This document shows positions 32,693-43,318 of a stretch of 64,000 bases of DNA, piece by piece. How positions within the stretch are numbered: position 1 is the stretch's first letter; the number at the start of each line of letters is the position of its first letter. The notes below the pieces were generated by a model. It saw only the letters and a program-made list of their open reading frames with translations. It made no database searches and was not told the DNA's origin. This stretch comes from Dryomyza anilis (Eukaryota; Arthropoda; Insecta; Diptera; Dryomyzidae). Made by a program: the position numbers and the translations under genes. The stretch lies in the NCBI GenBank assembly GCA_951804985.1, contig OX638133.1, forward strand, positions 48,519,983-48,583,982, given 5' to 3'.

Positions 32693-33499
32693 TATACCCT
32701 ACACCTATGAGGTACAGGGTATATTAACTTTGTGCATATATTGTAACGCTCCTTAGGAGGCGTGTCCGGTATGGAAAAGTATATATATTCTTGATCAGCA
32801 TCACTACCCGAGTCCGTTTAGCCATGTCCGTCTGTCTGTCTGTCCGTCTTGCTGTCTTGCTGCCATTTCCGTCTGTCTGTTTGTCCGTCTTGCTGTCTTG
32901 CTGTCTTGCTGTCCGAATACAGAATAACTTGAGAAATACTGATCAGAATGCGTCTCAATATATTTTAGCCAAAAGTAGGAACCGAGTTTGAAAATGAGCC
33001 AAATCGGTCAACGGACACGCCCACCTCCCATACAAGTCAATTTTATATAACTCTTTCGGGACTAATAACTCGAAAAGTATTCAATGTATAGTTATAAAAT
33101 ATTAAACGTATTGTTAGAATTCACCTAAAAATATGTGGTCCAAAATTGGGCGTGATTCGCTCACTTTTTTTTTTCATTATTTCCCGGGTTTTCATAGTGG
33201 AAATTTGATCCGTAAATTATTAAAATCAAATCTATGAAATATTTGCCTTTCAAAATTTTAAATATAGGCGTGGTCCGCCCAATTACATTTTTCAAATTTT
33301 TTTTTTAGTTTTTTATACTTTATATAATTTTTTAATTTATGGGGATATAAGACGTAAATTTCTGATATATGAATTATATTCTGAAGGTTAATATCCCCAC
33401 CAAAGGTGTAGGGTATTCCATAGTCGGGCCCGACCGACTATAAAAATCCGCCCCATGTGACCGAACTTACCCATGTGACCTAACTTTCCCAACTCGTTT
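32693..33499 (+). mobile_element. mini-me subfamily 2, nested
   Basis: Begins TATACCCTACACCTATGAGG and has CCTTAGGAGGCGTGTCCGGT, the TATATATTCTTGATCAGCAT core, GCCATGTCCGTCTGTCTGTC with CTTGCTGTCTTGCTGTC variants, AATCGGTCAACGGACACGCC, and a 3' hairpin GTCGGGCCCGACCGAC (33424 on) followed by CATGTGACC repeats. It differs from the other copies enough to be a separate subfamily; a partial relative is at 47839-48115. Confidence 0.82.
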
Positions 33500-33562
33500 T
33501 ACTTTACTACTTTTTCTGTAATAGTGATTTCAACAGACAGAGGGACAGACAGACGGACAGAC

Positions 33563-33670
33563 GGAGATCGACTCAGGAGGTCATGCTGATCAAGAATATA
33601 TATACTTTTCCATACCGGAGATCGACTCAGGAGGTCATGCTGATCAAGAATATATATACTTTTCCATACC
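33563..33670. repeat. 54-bp tandem duplication of the mini-me core
   Basis: GGAGATCGACTCAGGAGGTC through CTTTTCCATACC is present at 33563-33616 and again at 33617-33670, identical over nearly the whole unit. Confidence 0.95.
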
Positions 33671-33746
33671 GGTGATGCTTCCTTCTGGGTGTTACAAACG
33701 GCGTACCAAACTGAATATACCCTTTTACTCTTAGTGTAGGGTATCA

Positions 33747-33822
33747 CAGCTCAAAATTGTGAGAAAGCTCGGCCTAAGTTCTTATAGGACTGTAGCGCCA
33801 AAATATTATTATTATTATTATC
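33747..33822 (+). mobile_element. SINE 3' fragment
   Basis: Only the end of the SINE: CACAGCTCAAAATTGTGAGA, GCTCGGCCTAAGTTC, GACTGTAGCGCCAAAATATT and an ATT-repeat tail, directly abutting the mini-me start. Confidence 0.85.
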
Positions 33823-34084
33823 CAGAGCATTGGTATAACCTGTCTATCAAAAATAATGTACATATGTATTTAGTTTCTTAACTTAATAAAAATATTTATA
33901 TAAAAAAGTAATAAATAATTTGATCGTTCCTATTATTTTGGCCACCACTGCATATAATATACCACCAAAATCCATCTGAATTGTGCTATATCACTATGTT
34001 ATTAAATATAATATATAACTTTATATGAGATTAATAATAATCTTTATGTGTATTGTGTACATATATTCGTAATGTTCGTTATAT

Positions 34085-34525
34085 AAATTAAATATAAAAA
34101 ATATGAAATAAAAAATATTTTTTAATATAAAACGTTTTTAATGGGAACTATAATTTATCTACCGCCTCACTTTTCATTTTAAATAATACTAAAAATTCAC
34201 CTTAAAAAGTTTTATATTAAAAAATATTTTATTTCATATTTTTCTATTTTTTTGTGTCAGATTTTCGTCTGACTAAATTTGAAAGGCCTAATATAATAAA
34301 TATGAAAAATATTCATGTTTCACAGTGTGTTTAATATGGAACCATGGCGATAGAACCATGATTAACCGGATGGCAAGCAAACGATAATATTGCATTGTCA
34401 TCCAGTTCGAGGCAATATTTAAAATATCAAGTCTGTAGTTCATTGCGAAGTAGTTTGAAAACAATTGCAAAATTTGTACCGAGCAGACAGACAAGAAAGC
34501 AACCTAATAAAAACGTTTTAACAGC
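34085..34525. repeat. interspersed repeat F, copy 1
   Basis: Contains a foldback (AATATGAAATAAAAAATATT at about 34095 against its inverse at about 34225) followed by GAAAGGCCTAATATAATAA, CAATATTGCATTGTCATCCA (as AATATTGCATTGTCATCCAG) and AGACAGACAAGAAAGCAA. The whole unit recurs inverted at 54012-54427. Confidence 0.75.
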
Positions 34526-35312
34526 TCTGAAGATAACATTTTTATAAATAAAAAAACATATTTACTTTAATAAAAAAATAGACAAATTGGCACATAAACA
34601 TTTTAAAGTCGACTTTAAAATTAATTCGGCTCTTTTGACAATTTTCACATCTCAGCATACCATAGGATATTGATACGATCTCGTTTGAACGTAGTTAATT
34701 GAATATCGTTAATTATTCGAGAACGATAGCTTTCTCGAAAGAATTGGCACTATCGTTATTGTATGAATTCTCGATATCAAATCGAATTGAAAATTGACAA
34801 ACAGTGCTAATTTGCGCACGACTTTGCGAATGCGCAGAAAAACTTTGGTTCCGCAGTAAGTGTCTAATCAGAATGAAAGCGGCCAACGAACAACGTCAAA
34901 TCGGCGATGAGAGATCGAACGAAATTAATGCAGCTGACGAATTACGAATTGTTGTCCCACACTTTTGTACACAATTGTATTTAATTCATCATTCAATCAG
35001 ATTTTCGTCAAATACCATTTAAAATAAAAATTCAACATAAATTTATAAATTAAAGCAAAAAAATGTCAAAATTAATTAGGAAAAAGTAATAGATTAGATA
35101 AATTCCCTTGAAATTTAAAAAAAATGTTCAACACTGAAGTTCGCTCAGAGCGGTTGTCGTTGGACATTGCGAACAAAATAAAAGTAAATCTATCGATGCG
35201 GCCAAATTCCGACAACCAATTTTGTTTTCGTTTTGCGTATTCGTTGTCGTCGCTGCATTCACTCTGTTCAAACCAGTGTTGCCACCACCATTTACGCATT
35301 TAGCTCAAATTC
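34526..35312. other. non-coding stretch
   Basis: Short frames such as 34804-35022 (RLCECAEKLWFRSKCLIRMK) have more balanced composition but no recognised family. Several ATCGTTATTCGAGAACGATA-like self-complementary motifs lie around 34700-34770. Confidence 0.35.
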
Positions 35313-35314
35313 TA

Positions 35315-35867
35315 CACTCTCAGAAATATATTGTCATTTCCGACAATTTTGTAACAATCTCGATGTTCAAAATAGATCAGATTGTCAAATTATTGTCGGC
35401 TTGACATTCTGATTGTTAATATTGAAAATGTCATTAGATTGTTGGTGATAACAATAGAAATTGTCAATTTTAAATATAAATAAGTTTGCAGTTTAAAATT
35501 TAATTGTAGAATATAAAATACGATGGTGCATGTATAATTTATTAATTAATTAGTTAATTTACATCGACAAGGGCATGTTTAACAGATAAATATGTATTCT
35601 TCTTGCTGGGCGTTTCAGAGAAATGTAACGATGGATCTAACTTTGCACACGCAATGCTTTGCAGTATTAGTATTGACATTTGGTTGTTAAATAGTCCTGC
35701 TAAACACAATAATTAATAGATAATATTAATTCTAAAAATATTACTCACATTTTTTGATGTTTAAAAATTTTAAAAATAATTCAAAATAATTATTTGACAA
35801 ATATGCCGAAGCTACAATACAGAGCTGCCACACAATGTTAAAATGTAAAAATATATTTCTGAGAGTG
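35315..35867. mobile_element. TA-flanked TIR element, family E1
   Basis: Left end CACTCTCAGAAATATATTGT, right end AAATATATTTCTGAGAGTG, TA at 35313-35314 and 35868-35869. 553 bp, no coding. The interior shares ATTATTGTCGG and TAACAATAGAAATTGTCA with the next element, so they belong to one superfamily. Confidence 0.9.
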
Positions 35868-35869
35868 TA

Positions 35870-36673
35870 CACGCATAGAAATATATTGTTAGATCCGAGA
35901 ATATTTTAACAATCTGTATGTTCAAAATAGATCCCATTATATTATTGTTAATTTATTGTCGGTTTTGAATATCCGATTGTTATATTTAAAAATGTATTAA
36001 ATTGTTGTTGGTAACAATAGATATTGTCATTCTTAATTATATTGAAATTGTCAGTTGAAATATTTTATTGTCAAATTGTTATAAATCAAAAGATTTGTTT
36101 TTGTTTTATATGTTGTTTTATTTAAACTTGCATATGGTATATAATCTCATTCTTTTAATACCGGTGGTTTTGCGAGGGTTTATTTTGCCCAAGCCTCTGA
36201 TGCAGCTAACAAAATTGGTAAATGTAGCAGGTTAGCACTTAGCACGACAATATGTCACAGACGAATGTTCGGTAGCCGCTATGTATGCAGAGGCTATATC
36301 AATTATAGGTGGGAACTAATACTTCATTTGCAAAACTACTGCGTTCAGTAATAGGTGTGGATGATCTCTAGCTGGTTCGCAATAGATAAAACAACCCATC
36401 AACATTTATCAAGGGATTCCAATCCATTCTGGATTCCAATGCGAGCCTTGCAGCTTATCTGCAATAAACAGTACAAAACGAAACAAATTTTGGCTATATT
36501 TATTAATTTTATATTTAACTTACATTATTTAAAGAAATTAGTTGAACAACATTTCTAAACTTTGAAAACAATAACAATGTTTGGCATATCAAAACAGAGC
36601 TGCCACATTATTTTATATAGTTTTCAAATGACAATGGTGTATTGTAAAATGTAACAATATATTTCTATGCGTG
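35870..36673. mobile_element. TA-flanked TIR element, family E2
   Basis: 804 bp; left end CACGCATAGAAATATATTGT, right end CAATATATTTCTATGCGTG, TA at 35868-35869 and 36674-36675. The left TA is the right TA of the preceding element, so the two are joined back to back. A third, left-truncated copy of E2 is at 61502-62223. Confidence 0.92.
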
Positions 36674-36675
36674 TA

Positions 36676-37924
36676 ATAAACAAAAACTATTTTTTTTCTA
36701 TTTACTAAACAAAGAGATATAATTAAAATATGTTTATATGTATTAAGGCTTAATCAGAATGTGGCGTTCGGTCGGCCGTGCTTTGGATGACTTTTGCTTG
36801 CTTTGTACAAACTTTACAATATTTAATTGTCAAGTGTTGTGTTGCATAGTACACAGCACGGGATATGTATGGGTCAAAAGTTAAGTTTTTGTAATGATTT
36901 TCTAACAGTCGTAGTCAGTAAAGGTCAGAGAGAAAAAGTGTTGACCCAACGGTAATTTTTTATAATTATCTAATGATCCTTCAATCGCGGTGGTCACATT
37001 AAAGATGGTATAGGGCCAAAAACTATTTTGATGACAATATTCAATCACCAAAAAATGGGTTTTAATAGTTTACAGGTGTATAAAAGCCTGTCTTAAGGAT
37101 GGAGTGTTAAGAGGGATTGACAATGCGTTTCGGTCCTTGCCGACTCCAACATCTCTTTTAACACGTCTTCTAACATAGCGCATACACTGTCTGGATCATA
37201 TAAAGAACGTGTTATTAGCTTATCAGAATATACTGCTAGATTCCATTAAACAGCCACGCAGTCAAATACGATTCCCAAGCGATTTATCATCTCCAGATGC
37301 TATCAGCGAGACGCAGCAGATCAGTCAGTTTAACTAAATCGGGAAAAAATGACTGCAAACATCCACGGGAATCCATTCGTGTGCCAAATATATTTTTAAT
37401 ATGGTGCGGAATTCAGTCCTTCGGAATTACTGAATTTTACTAAAAAATCGCGCTAGTTAAAAGCCAAATAATTTTATTTTAATTTGTTAAGTAAACATAA
37501 ACAAATATTTTCTTTGTAAAACGCTCGACTGACTAGAAAGTGGCTCTACTCTGGCTATGACTACGGCGTTACGATATTTTTTCAATTTTTACGATATAAC
37601 GCTTGAGGCCGCGTTTTGATTTGTTTCATATGAATGCTTAGTTTTTACTTTATTTGTCAAAGCACGACCGACCTAACACCGCATTGTGATTTAGGTTTTA
37701 CAGTCATTGATTACATCAAATTTTTATAAGTAAAATACATAAAAAGATGATACAAAAAATCATTTCCAATTCATTCGAAATATTTTATCGATTGGTTCAA
37801 AATTTTCGTAACCATTATTACAAATACCTTCTTCTGTAAAAAAAAATGATACAATTAGTATTAGTAATTAGTATTAGTATTTAAATTATTTCTTTTGTCA
37901 GATTTGCACAAATTTAAACTGCTA
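36676..37924. other. non-coding stretch with a small coding-like patch
   Basis: 37235-37340 reads DSIKQPRSQIRFPSDLSSPD in one frame, of ordinary protein composition, ending at a stop; no family or splice context was recognised. Otherwise nothing notable. Confidence 0.3.
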
Positions 37925-38825
37925 ATTATTCGTTCCACAGATACTTTTGAGTATTAAAAGTAAAGTTATAACAATTTTCAAATTTGGGAATAAAATTTTC
38001 CCAATCGAATTTTTAAAAGAAAATACTTTTGATCAATACAACTTGTGGTCTGAAACTGCATACAATCCTAATTTCGAAAAGTTAGGAGGAGCATGCTCCC
38101 GCCACTCCTTATCGAGATCATGCATATTTACAATAAGTAATGGAAATCTGCTTTAATTGAAACCAACGATTTTATTTTAAAAGACGGGATCATCAATATC
38201 TAAAATTTCGAAAATTTTATCTGTAAAATTAAACCTTTTTTTAATTTGGAAAATTACTTCTATACAGAAATTTCAGCAAATTTCCATAATTTCAGTTTTC
38301 AAAAGTATAGAATTTTCGACACTAATTTCGATTAACTGGATTGCCTTAATATTCCTATGTAAACCTTATTATTTTCTATAAATAAGTTTGTATTGGTATG
38401 TTTTGATCGCTTATAAATTCTATATTTATATAATTCGATAAAATTGTTTTTAACATTTGCTCAGACTTTAACTTATATGTATAACATTGGTCTTTAAGTT
38501 TGAAAAATCGTATTCCATAAATTCCATATATTTTTTTGTAGATATCTCATCTAAAGTTTCAAGCATGTATTCAGTAGTTTTAGATGGATCTTCAAATACC
38601 TCTAATCACAAATATGATTTCAATGCATAATACTGTTCTAAAATTCTGTCAACACATGATTTCACCAAAAGCCAACGAGTGACAATTGGCGACAGTATTC
38701 TATGAATGTCTACTCTTGAAAATCTATAAATTTTGTCATGCCGGTAGTAACTTCGATTGAAATAGGATCCTAAATTTCTTAGTAAATCCTCAATTTTAGC
38801 AGGTAATTTCTGACAAGTTTTTTTT
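37925..38825 (-). pseudogene. hAT-type transposase relic
   Basis: Read on the minus strand from 38815: KLPAKIEDLLRNLGSYFNRS, then VDIHRILSPIVTRWLLVKSC and VDRILEQYYALKSYL. The HxILxPxxTRWLxxxxCVxRILEQxxAL pattern is typical of hAT-family transposases and their domesticated relatives. Further down come EYMLETLDEISTKKYMEFME, FCIEVIFQIKKRFNFTDKIF, MHDLDKEWREHAPPNF and a remnant of the C-terminal dimerisation region (FPNLKIVITLLLIL). Stops and shifts interrupt it throughout; the N-terminal zinc finger and first catalytic Asp are not visible. No terminal repeats were located. Confidence 0.75.
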
Positions 38826-38829
38826 GTGT

Positions 38830-39550
38830 ATTATATGACAATATTTCAGTGTGTTGACATATTAACGATAAAATAATATCTAAAAATGTAAAATCATTTT
38901 GAATAAAAAGCTCAAAAAAGACCAACAAAAAAAAACCAACACCGGCTTAAACTCAAAAAGTGGCAACACTGGTTCAGACAGTCAGCCATCCTTCTCCGGC
39001 GGATCATTTCGGATTTAGAGTAGGATCAGAGAGTGTATTATAATAGAGTTTTTTTCGAGTTTGATAGCTTGGACAAAATTATATAATTCAAAACCAATGG
39101 GTTGATTACGTTGATTTATTTTTTTCGAAATAAGAAAATATCGAGATTCAGTTATACATTACAAGATGTCTTCTATTTTTTCTCAATAAATGTGTAAAAA
39201 TATTTAAATAAATATAAATAAAAAATGTAGAATTTATGCGGAATTTTTCACATGTTATTTCTAAAAAGTCGGAGCCATTATCGGGATGATTTATTTTTGA
39301 CCTCAATTATAGTGATCAGAAATAAGTTATTGCGAATGAAAGATATTGTATGCAGTCCTTGGAATAAATTTACAAAAAAAATCCACAAATATGAGAAATT
39401 AGAATAAAAATTGTTGTTTTTGCTATGTTATATCTCAAAATTTGGAGCCGATATCGGCTTTTGACAAGACTGATAGTGATCCGTAATAAGTTTGTACGAA
39501 TGAAATATATCGCTAGCAGTCCTTGGAATAAATGCACAAATTGGAATAAA
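38830..39550. other. non-coding stretch with a diverged direct duplication
   Basis: 39230-39370 and 39400-39545 share a pattern (GGAGCC.ATATCGG / GGAGCCATTATCGGG, TAGTGATC.G.AATAAG, CAGTCCTTGGAATAAA), i.e. an approximately 170-bp tandem duplication. No coding frame. Confidence 0.6.
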
Positions 39551-39735
39551 AATGGCAAACATACGAGAGTAAAACATTGCACATGAAAAGCGCTCACCCG
39601 TTGTTTGGAATCGGCAATTAACTCTACGTCCCACTACTTTGAATACAAATATAACACGCACAGCTCAGAATGGTGAGAGAGCTCGGCCTAAGTTCTTATA
39701 TGACTGTAGTGCAAAACTATTACTATTATAATATG
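39551..39735 (+). mobile_element. SINE, head-less copy
   Basis: SINE body from ATGGCAAACATACGAGAGTA to the AACTATTACTATTATAATA tail. The tRNA-like head is missing. Confidence 0.88.
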
Positions 39736-40498
39736 AAACACAACACTTTAAATCAAATAAATAATTTTAAAAAAATGATAGTATTTCACAACAATTTTCT
39801 TGTAAACTGGAGCAAACTAGAAACTATTTTTTCTTTAGAAGGTTTATTTTGTGAATGACTTCATAGCATTATAAGAATTTTTAGAGAATATGCAAAGATA
39901 TTTTAGCTATGTTCCAATATGTATTTTCATATATTTATGTATGCAATGAAATTTATGTCCTATTTTTCCAGACTCATATCTTTTAAAATATTGATGCTAT
40001 AGAAATAATGGAAACATAGAAAAATAGATCACAAAACAAGAGATCTGCGAGAAAAATTGGTAACAACATTTATAATTTTACTATCTGTTTAAACTTCAGG
40101 CAGACCAGACCTCTTTCCATCGTAATTTCTATAAAAAAAGAGAACACACCTATTAAAAAAAAGATTACACGGTGCTCAAGAGATTAAAAAGAGAATCAAC
40201 CATTTTCGTCCTATATTAGATATATCGCACTTTGTTGTTTTGGTTCAAGGAACCCAAGAGCATTTTGGTAAAACCAGTAATAGAGATGGATTATGACGGA
40301 ACCCTGCGGAAGTCTAGAATTGAAAGGAATGCTGTTTTGAAAGTACTTCATCAAAACTTCCATTGATAAATTGGGTACTCATAGTGGTGTTAGTAGGGAT
40401 GTCAATCCCGGTATCCAGAGATTTGAGTAAATCCGTCCCGAAAAACTGATCCTGGGATCATCGTTAAATCCCTGGGTTATGAGATTACAAAAATTGAT
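39736..40498. other. non-coding stretch
   Basis: No coding frame or recognised repeat; a few less AT-rich patches around 40260-40470. Confidence 0.4.
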
Positions 40499-40713
40499 AG
40501 TAATAATAATAGTTTGGCATTACATTCTGATAAAAACTTAGGCCGAGCTCTCTCACCATTTGTACTCAAAGTGGTGGGACCTACAGTTTAGAGGTAGAGG
40601 TAGCGCGGTATAGAAAAATGTTTTCTATGAATAGATGTTGTTACCCCAGTTCAGGCTTGAACGTGGAATCTTTCGGCTCGCAGTCCAACGCACTAACTTT
40701 GAGCTACCGACGC
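40499..40713 (-). mobile_element. tRNA-derived SINE with internal deletion
   Basis: Minus-strand SINE from the head near 40713 to the tail AGTAATAATAATAGTTTGGC at 40499. The body between GGTAGCGCGG and ACTGTAGGTC is shortened, and the head is diverged (ACGTGGAATCTTTCGGC). Confidence 0.88.
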
Positions 40714-40773
40714 ATCATTGCTAGTACACGCTGGAAAGAAGGACTCTCCCAAACATAATTTTGGAGGCATTAA

Positions 40774-41008
40774 CATAATAATAATAATAGTTTGGCGCTA
40801 CAGTCCTGTATAGAACTACTCAAATTGGTGGGACCTACAGTTTATTGCCGAATCCGAACGGCGGGTGAGAGCTTTTCATAGGCCGTGAGGTAGCGCGGTA
40901 TAGAAAAATGTTTCTATGAAAAGATGTAGTTAGCCCCAGTCCAGGCTTGAACAGGGGACCTTTCGGCTCGCAGTCCAATGCACTAACCACTGAGCTACCG
41001 CGGCTACT
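40774..41008 (-). mobile_element. tRNA-derived SINE with internal deletions
   Basis: Minus-strand SINE, head intact (AGCCGCGGTAGCTCAGTGG; B box TGTTCAAGCC), tail AATAATAATAATAGTTTGGC. It lies only about 60 bp from the previous SINE, in the same orientation, with different internal deletions. Confidence 0.9.
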
Positions 41009-41171
41009 TAACATGCACCTTTGCAATTTGTTTGAAATTTTACGTAAACATAATATAAAATTGCCTGTAAAATCATTTGTAAACACGGTTGTATTGAGAT
41101 TTGAACAGTGTTGTAATGAGCTCTGATTTACATTAGGATATCCCGGAACTGCTGTATGTTCTAATAAAAAC

Positions 41172-41853
41172 ATAATAGCTGCTTTTTTTTCATAATTTTT
41201 TTGTTCCGGATCAAAGCAATTGTGAAAAAAACGATGTGGCTCAAATGAAATAATTCACAAACTTTTCTTCTAATATATGAAAGGTTTGTATCTTTGGAAT
41301 CACACTTAACATTTTAATATTTTAAATAAATTAAAAAAAGAAGCAGCGGCGATTATCATGGTTGAAAATACCAGGGTCAGTTTACCAAGAGGTGGAAGTG
41401 ATGGTTGGATGCCCTGATCTATGGTTCTCGCAGAACCACAAATGGTAGCTACGACTGCGACACTAATACACACAAAAAAAAACGAAAACACAGGCGCACA
41501 TTTTTTCTTGTGGACGCTGAGGATAACGAAGGTTCTCCGACAGGAAGGCTCCCAACGTCCAATATAATTTGATATAATTTTTTGAGCGGTTTGAGTTCTG
41601 GTTGTCGTCACCAAAGGAATTTCCAGCTAATTTTCAAAAATATATTTTGTTTATCAAAAATTTTGAAGTTTATTTTCTGTCAATTTTTGTCAGCAACGTT
41701 CAGCAATTTTCGCCATATACGTTGTAGTAAGTATCCAGTTTCAATGAGTTGAGCCGGATAGCTACACCAGAAATTTATCTGGTTCAAATGTTGTTTTTGT
41801 TTGCATATAAAATTTGTTTCAGCTCAAATTTAAATTATGAAAAAAACGATGCT
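41172..41853. mobile_element. family D TIR element, larger diverged copy
   Basis: Left end GCTGCTTTTTTTTCATAATT, right end AAATTATGAAAAAAACGATGC, a TA next to each. The right arm (GCATATAAAATTTGTTTCAG onward) matches the right arm of 19215-19372. The interior includes a less AT-rich stretch (41330-41620) not found in the small copy. Confidence 0.65.
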
Positions 41854-42464
41854 AATAATTACTACATCCAAACATAATAAATATTTGAACCGAAAATAAA
41901 TATGTTCATAATAAAACATGATTTGGAACAACCTGAATATAAATATGTTTCCAGAGAAACATATCAGGGGTTTCAGTTCAAAAAGGAATATGTTTGCATA
42001 TATCATATCTAAATATTTTTGGAAAGAAATCCTGAAAATAAAAATAATTTTTTTTTTTTTATTAATTTTTATTAAAAATCTTTAAACATTTATAATATTT
42101 AAATTCATATGCATATTATTAAATGCATAAATAAATATATAAATAAATGCAAGTGCATGTGACAGCATGAATAAATGCACAATTGCTCCAACAATCGTTG
42201 AACCAGACCATCTGCTTTGTACTTGGTACAGTTACAGAATGACGTTGATCCCAGTACTGCTGTACTGTAGAACATCGCGTAGGCGAGGAATTCGCAGAGA
42301 CTGTTATAAAAAACACATGCCGAATTCTGTTTGAAAATCGAAGCATTGATTTTTTAGCTCTGGTTTTTTATGAAAAATCCGTGTCGACTTTCCACAATAT
42401 TTTTTCGATTTCGTTTGTACTTTTTAAACTTCAAGGACGATGCGCGAGCATAAGGACACGTTGT
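41854..42464. other. non-coding stretch
   Basis: Two similar segments with AACATATTTATTTTC-like motifs at 41880-42010; nothing coding was recognised. Confidence 0.35.
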
Positions 42465-42710
42465 AACAACGAACGACAAAAGACACGTACGCAGAAAATG
42501 CCAGTCACCGAGTGTCGACTTCGTATACAAGAATAGTGTTACAAGAATATATTTATTTACATTTAATTTCATTTTCTTGTTTGTTTTCAAACATCAGTAT
42601 GTTTAAAAGGACTTCAAACGGCGACAAAAGAGACGTAGGTAGTAAATTCTGCTCAACGAGTACCAACTACGTATACAAGAATTATGTAGCATTTATTTAA
42701 CTCTAATTTT

Positions 42711-42768
42711 ATGTTCAAACGAGCCGATCATATGTTCAAACGAGCCGAGCATATGTTCAAACGAGCCG
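42711..42768. repeat. 21-bp tandem repeat leading into the SINE
   Basis: ATGTTCAAACGAGCCGATCA (+T) at 42711-42731, ATGTTCAAACGAGCCGAGCA (+T) at 42732-42752, and a third partial unit at 42753-42768 that runs into the SINE head, whose first bases are GCCGCGGTGGCTCAG. The GAGCCG part of the unit overlaps the SINE start. Confidence 0.93.
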
Positions 42769-43005
42769 CGGTGGCTCAGTGGTTAGTGCGTTGCACTGCG
42801 AGCCGAAAGGTCCCCGGTTCAAGCCTGGACTGGGGCTAACAATATATTTTCATAGAAACATTTTTCTAAACCGCGCTTCCTCTCTGCAGTAAATGGCAAA
42901 CCTACGAGAGTAAACATTGCCTATGAAAAGCTCTCACCCGCCGTTCGGATTCGGCAATTCGGCCTATGTTCTTATAGGACTGTAGTGCCAAATTATAATA
43001 TATTA
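42762..43005 (+). mobile_element. tRNA-derived SINE, intact head
   Basis: Head with A box TGGCTCAGTGGTTAGTG and B box CGGTTCAAGCC, i.e. a pol III internal promoter of tRNA type. Then GGACTGGGGCTAACA, the unique body, CCGCCGTTCGGATTCGGCAA and a shortened end (GACTGTAGTGCCAAATTATA). The part ACTGTAGGTCCCACC to GAGAGCTCGG is deleted in this copy. Best view of the family promoter. Confidence 0.93.
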
Positions 43006-43318
43006 TTAAACGATGGCAAAAGAGACGTAGGTTGAAAATGCCAATTTCGTCTGTCGAGCGTTCCAAACTACGTTTATTTAAATTTGAGTAGAATTTTCTG
43101 TTTGTTTGGAAACATAGTATTAATCAAGTAAACTGTCAAGAAATAGTTTATTTAATTGAAATTAAACTTTTATGTTTGTATTGTAACATATTTAATAATG
43201 TAATATAATAATGGATAATATAATAATTACTATGTGTATATGTTATTACAATCTGAACAAAAATTAATTCAATTTCCATTATAATATAATGCACTATATT
43301 TGCACTTCATTCCTAATA

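Larger units (their letters stand above)
32293..33748 (-). mobile_element. mini-me element split by another mini-me
   Basis: Minus-strand copy in two parts: 33748-33500 (start TACCCTACACTAAGAGTAAA, core, (GTCY)n) and 32692-32293 (3' part). Its own core is locally duplicated (33563-33670). The interruption, inside the AGCTCTT region, is the plus-strand element 32693-33499. Confidence 0.85.
42465..43125. repeat. tandem array of about 150-bp monomers, interrupted by a SINE
   Basis: Three diverged monomers start at GACAAAAGACACGTACGCAG (42473), GACAAAAGAGACGTAGGTAG (42621) and GGCAAAAGAGACGTAGGTTG (43015). Each continues with a TACGTATACAAG- or ACTACGTTTAT-type block and ends with a TTTTC(T/A)TGTTTGTTTNNAAACA segment. 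The SINE at 42762 lies between monomers 2 and 3. Confidence 0.75.

Noticed and set aside
42762..42840. tRNA gene at the SINE head
   Set aside because: The boxes match, but the same sequence heads many dispersed copies followed by a constant body and ATT tail, so it is a SINE promoter.
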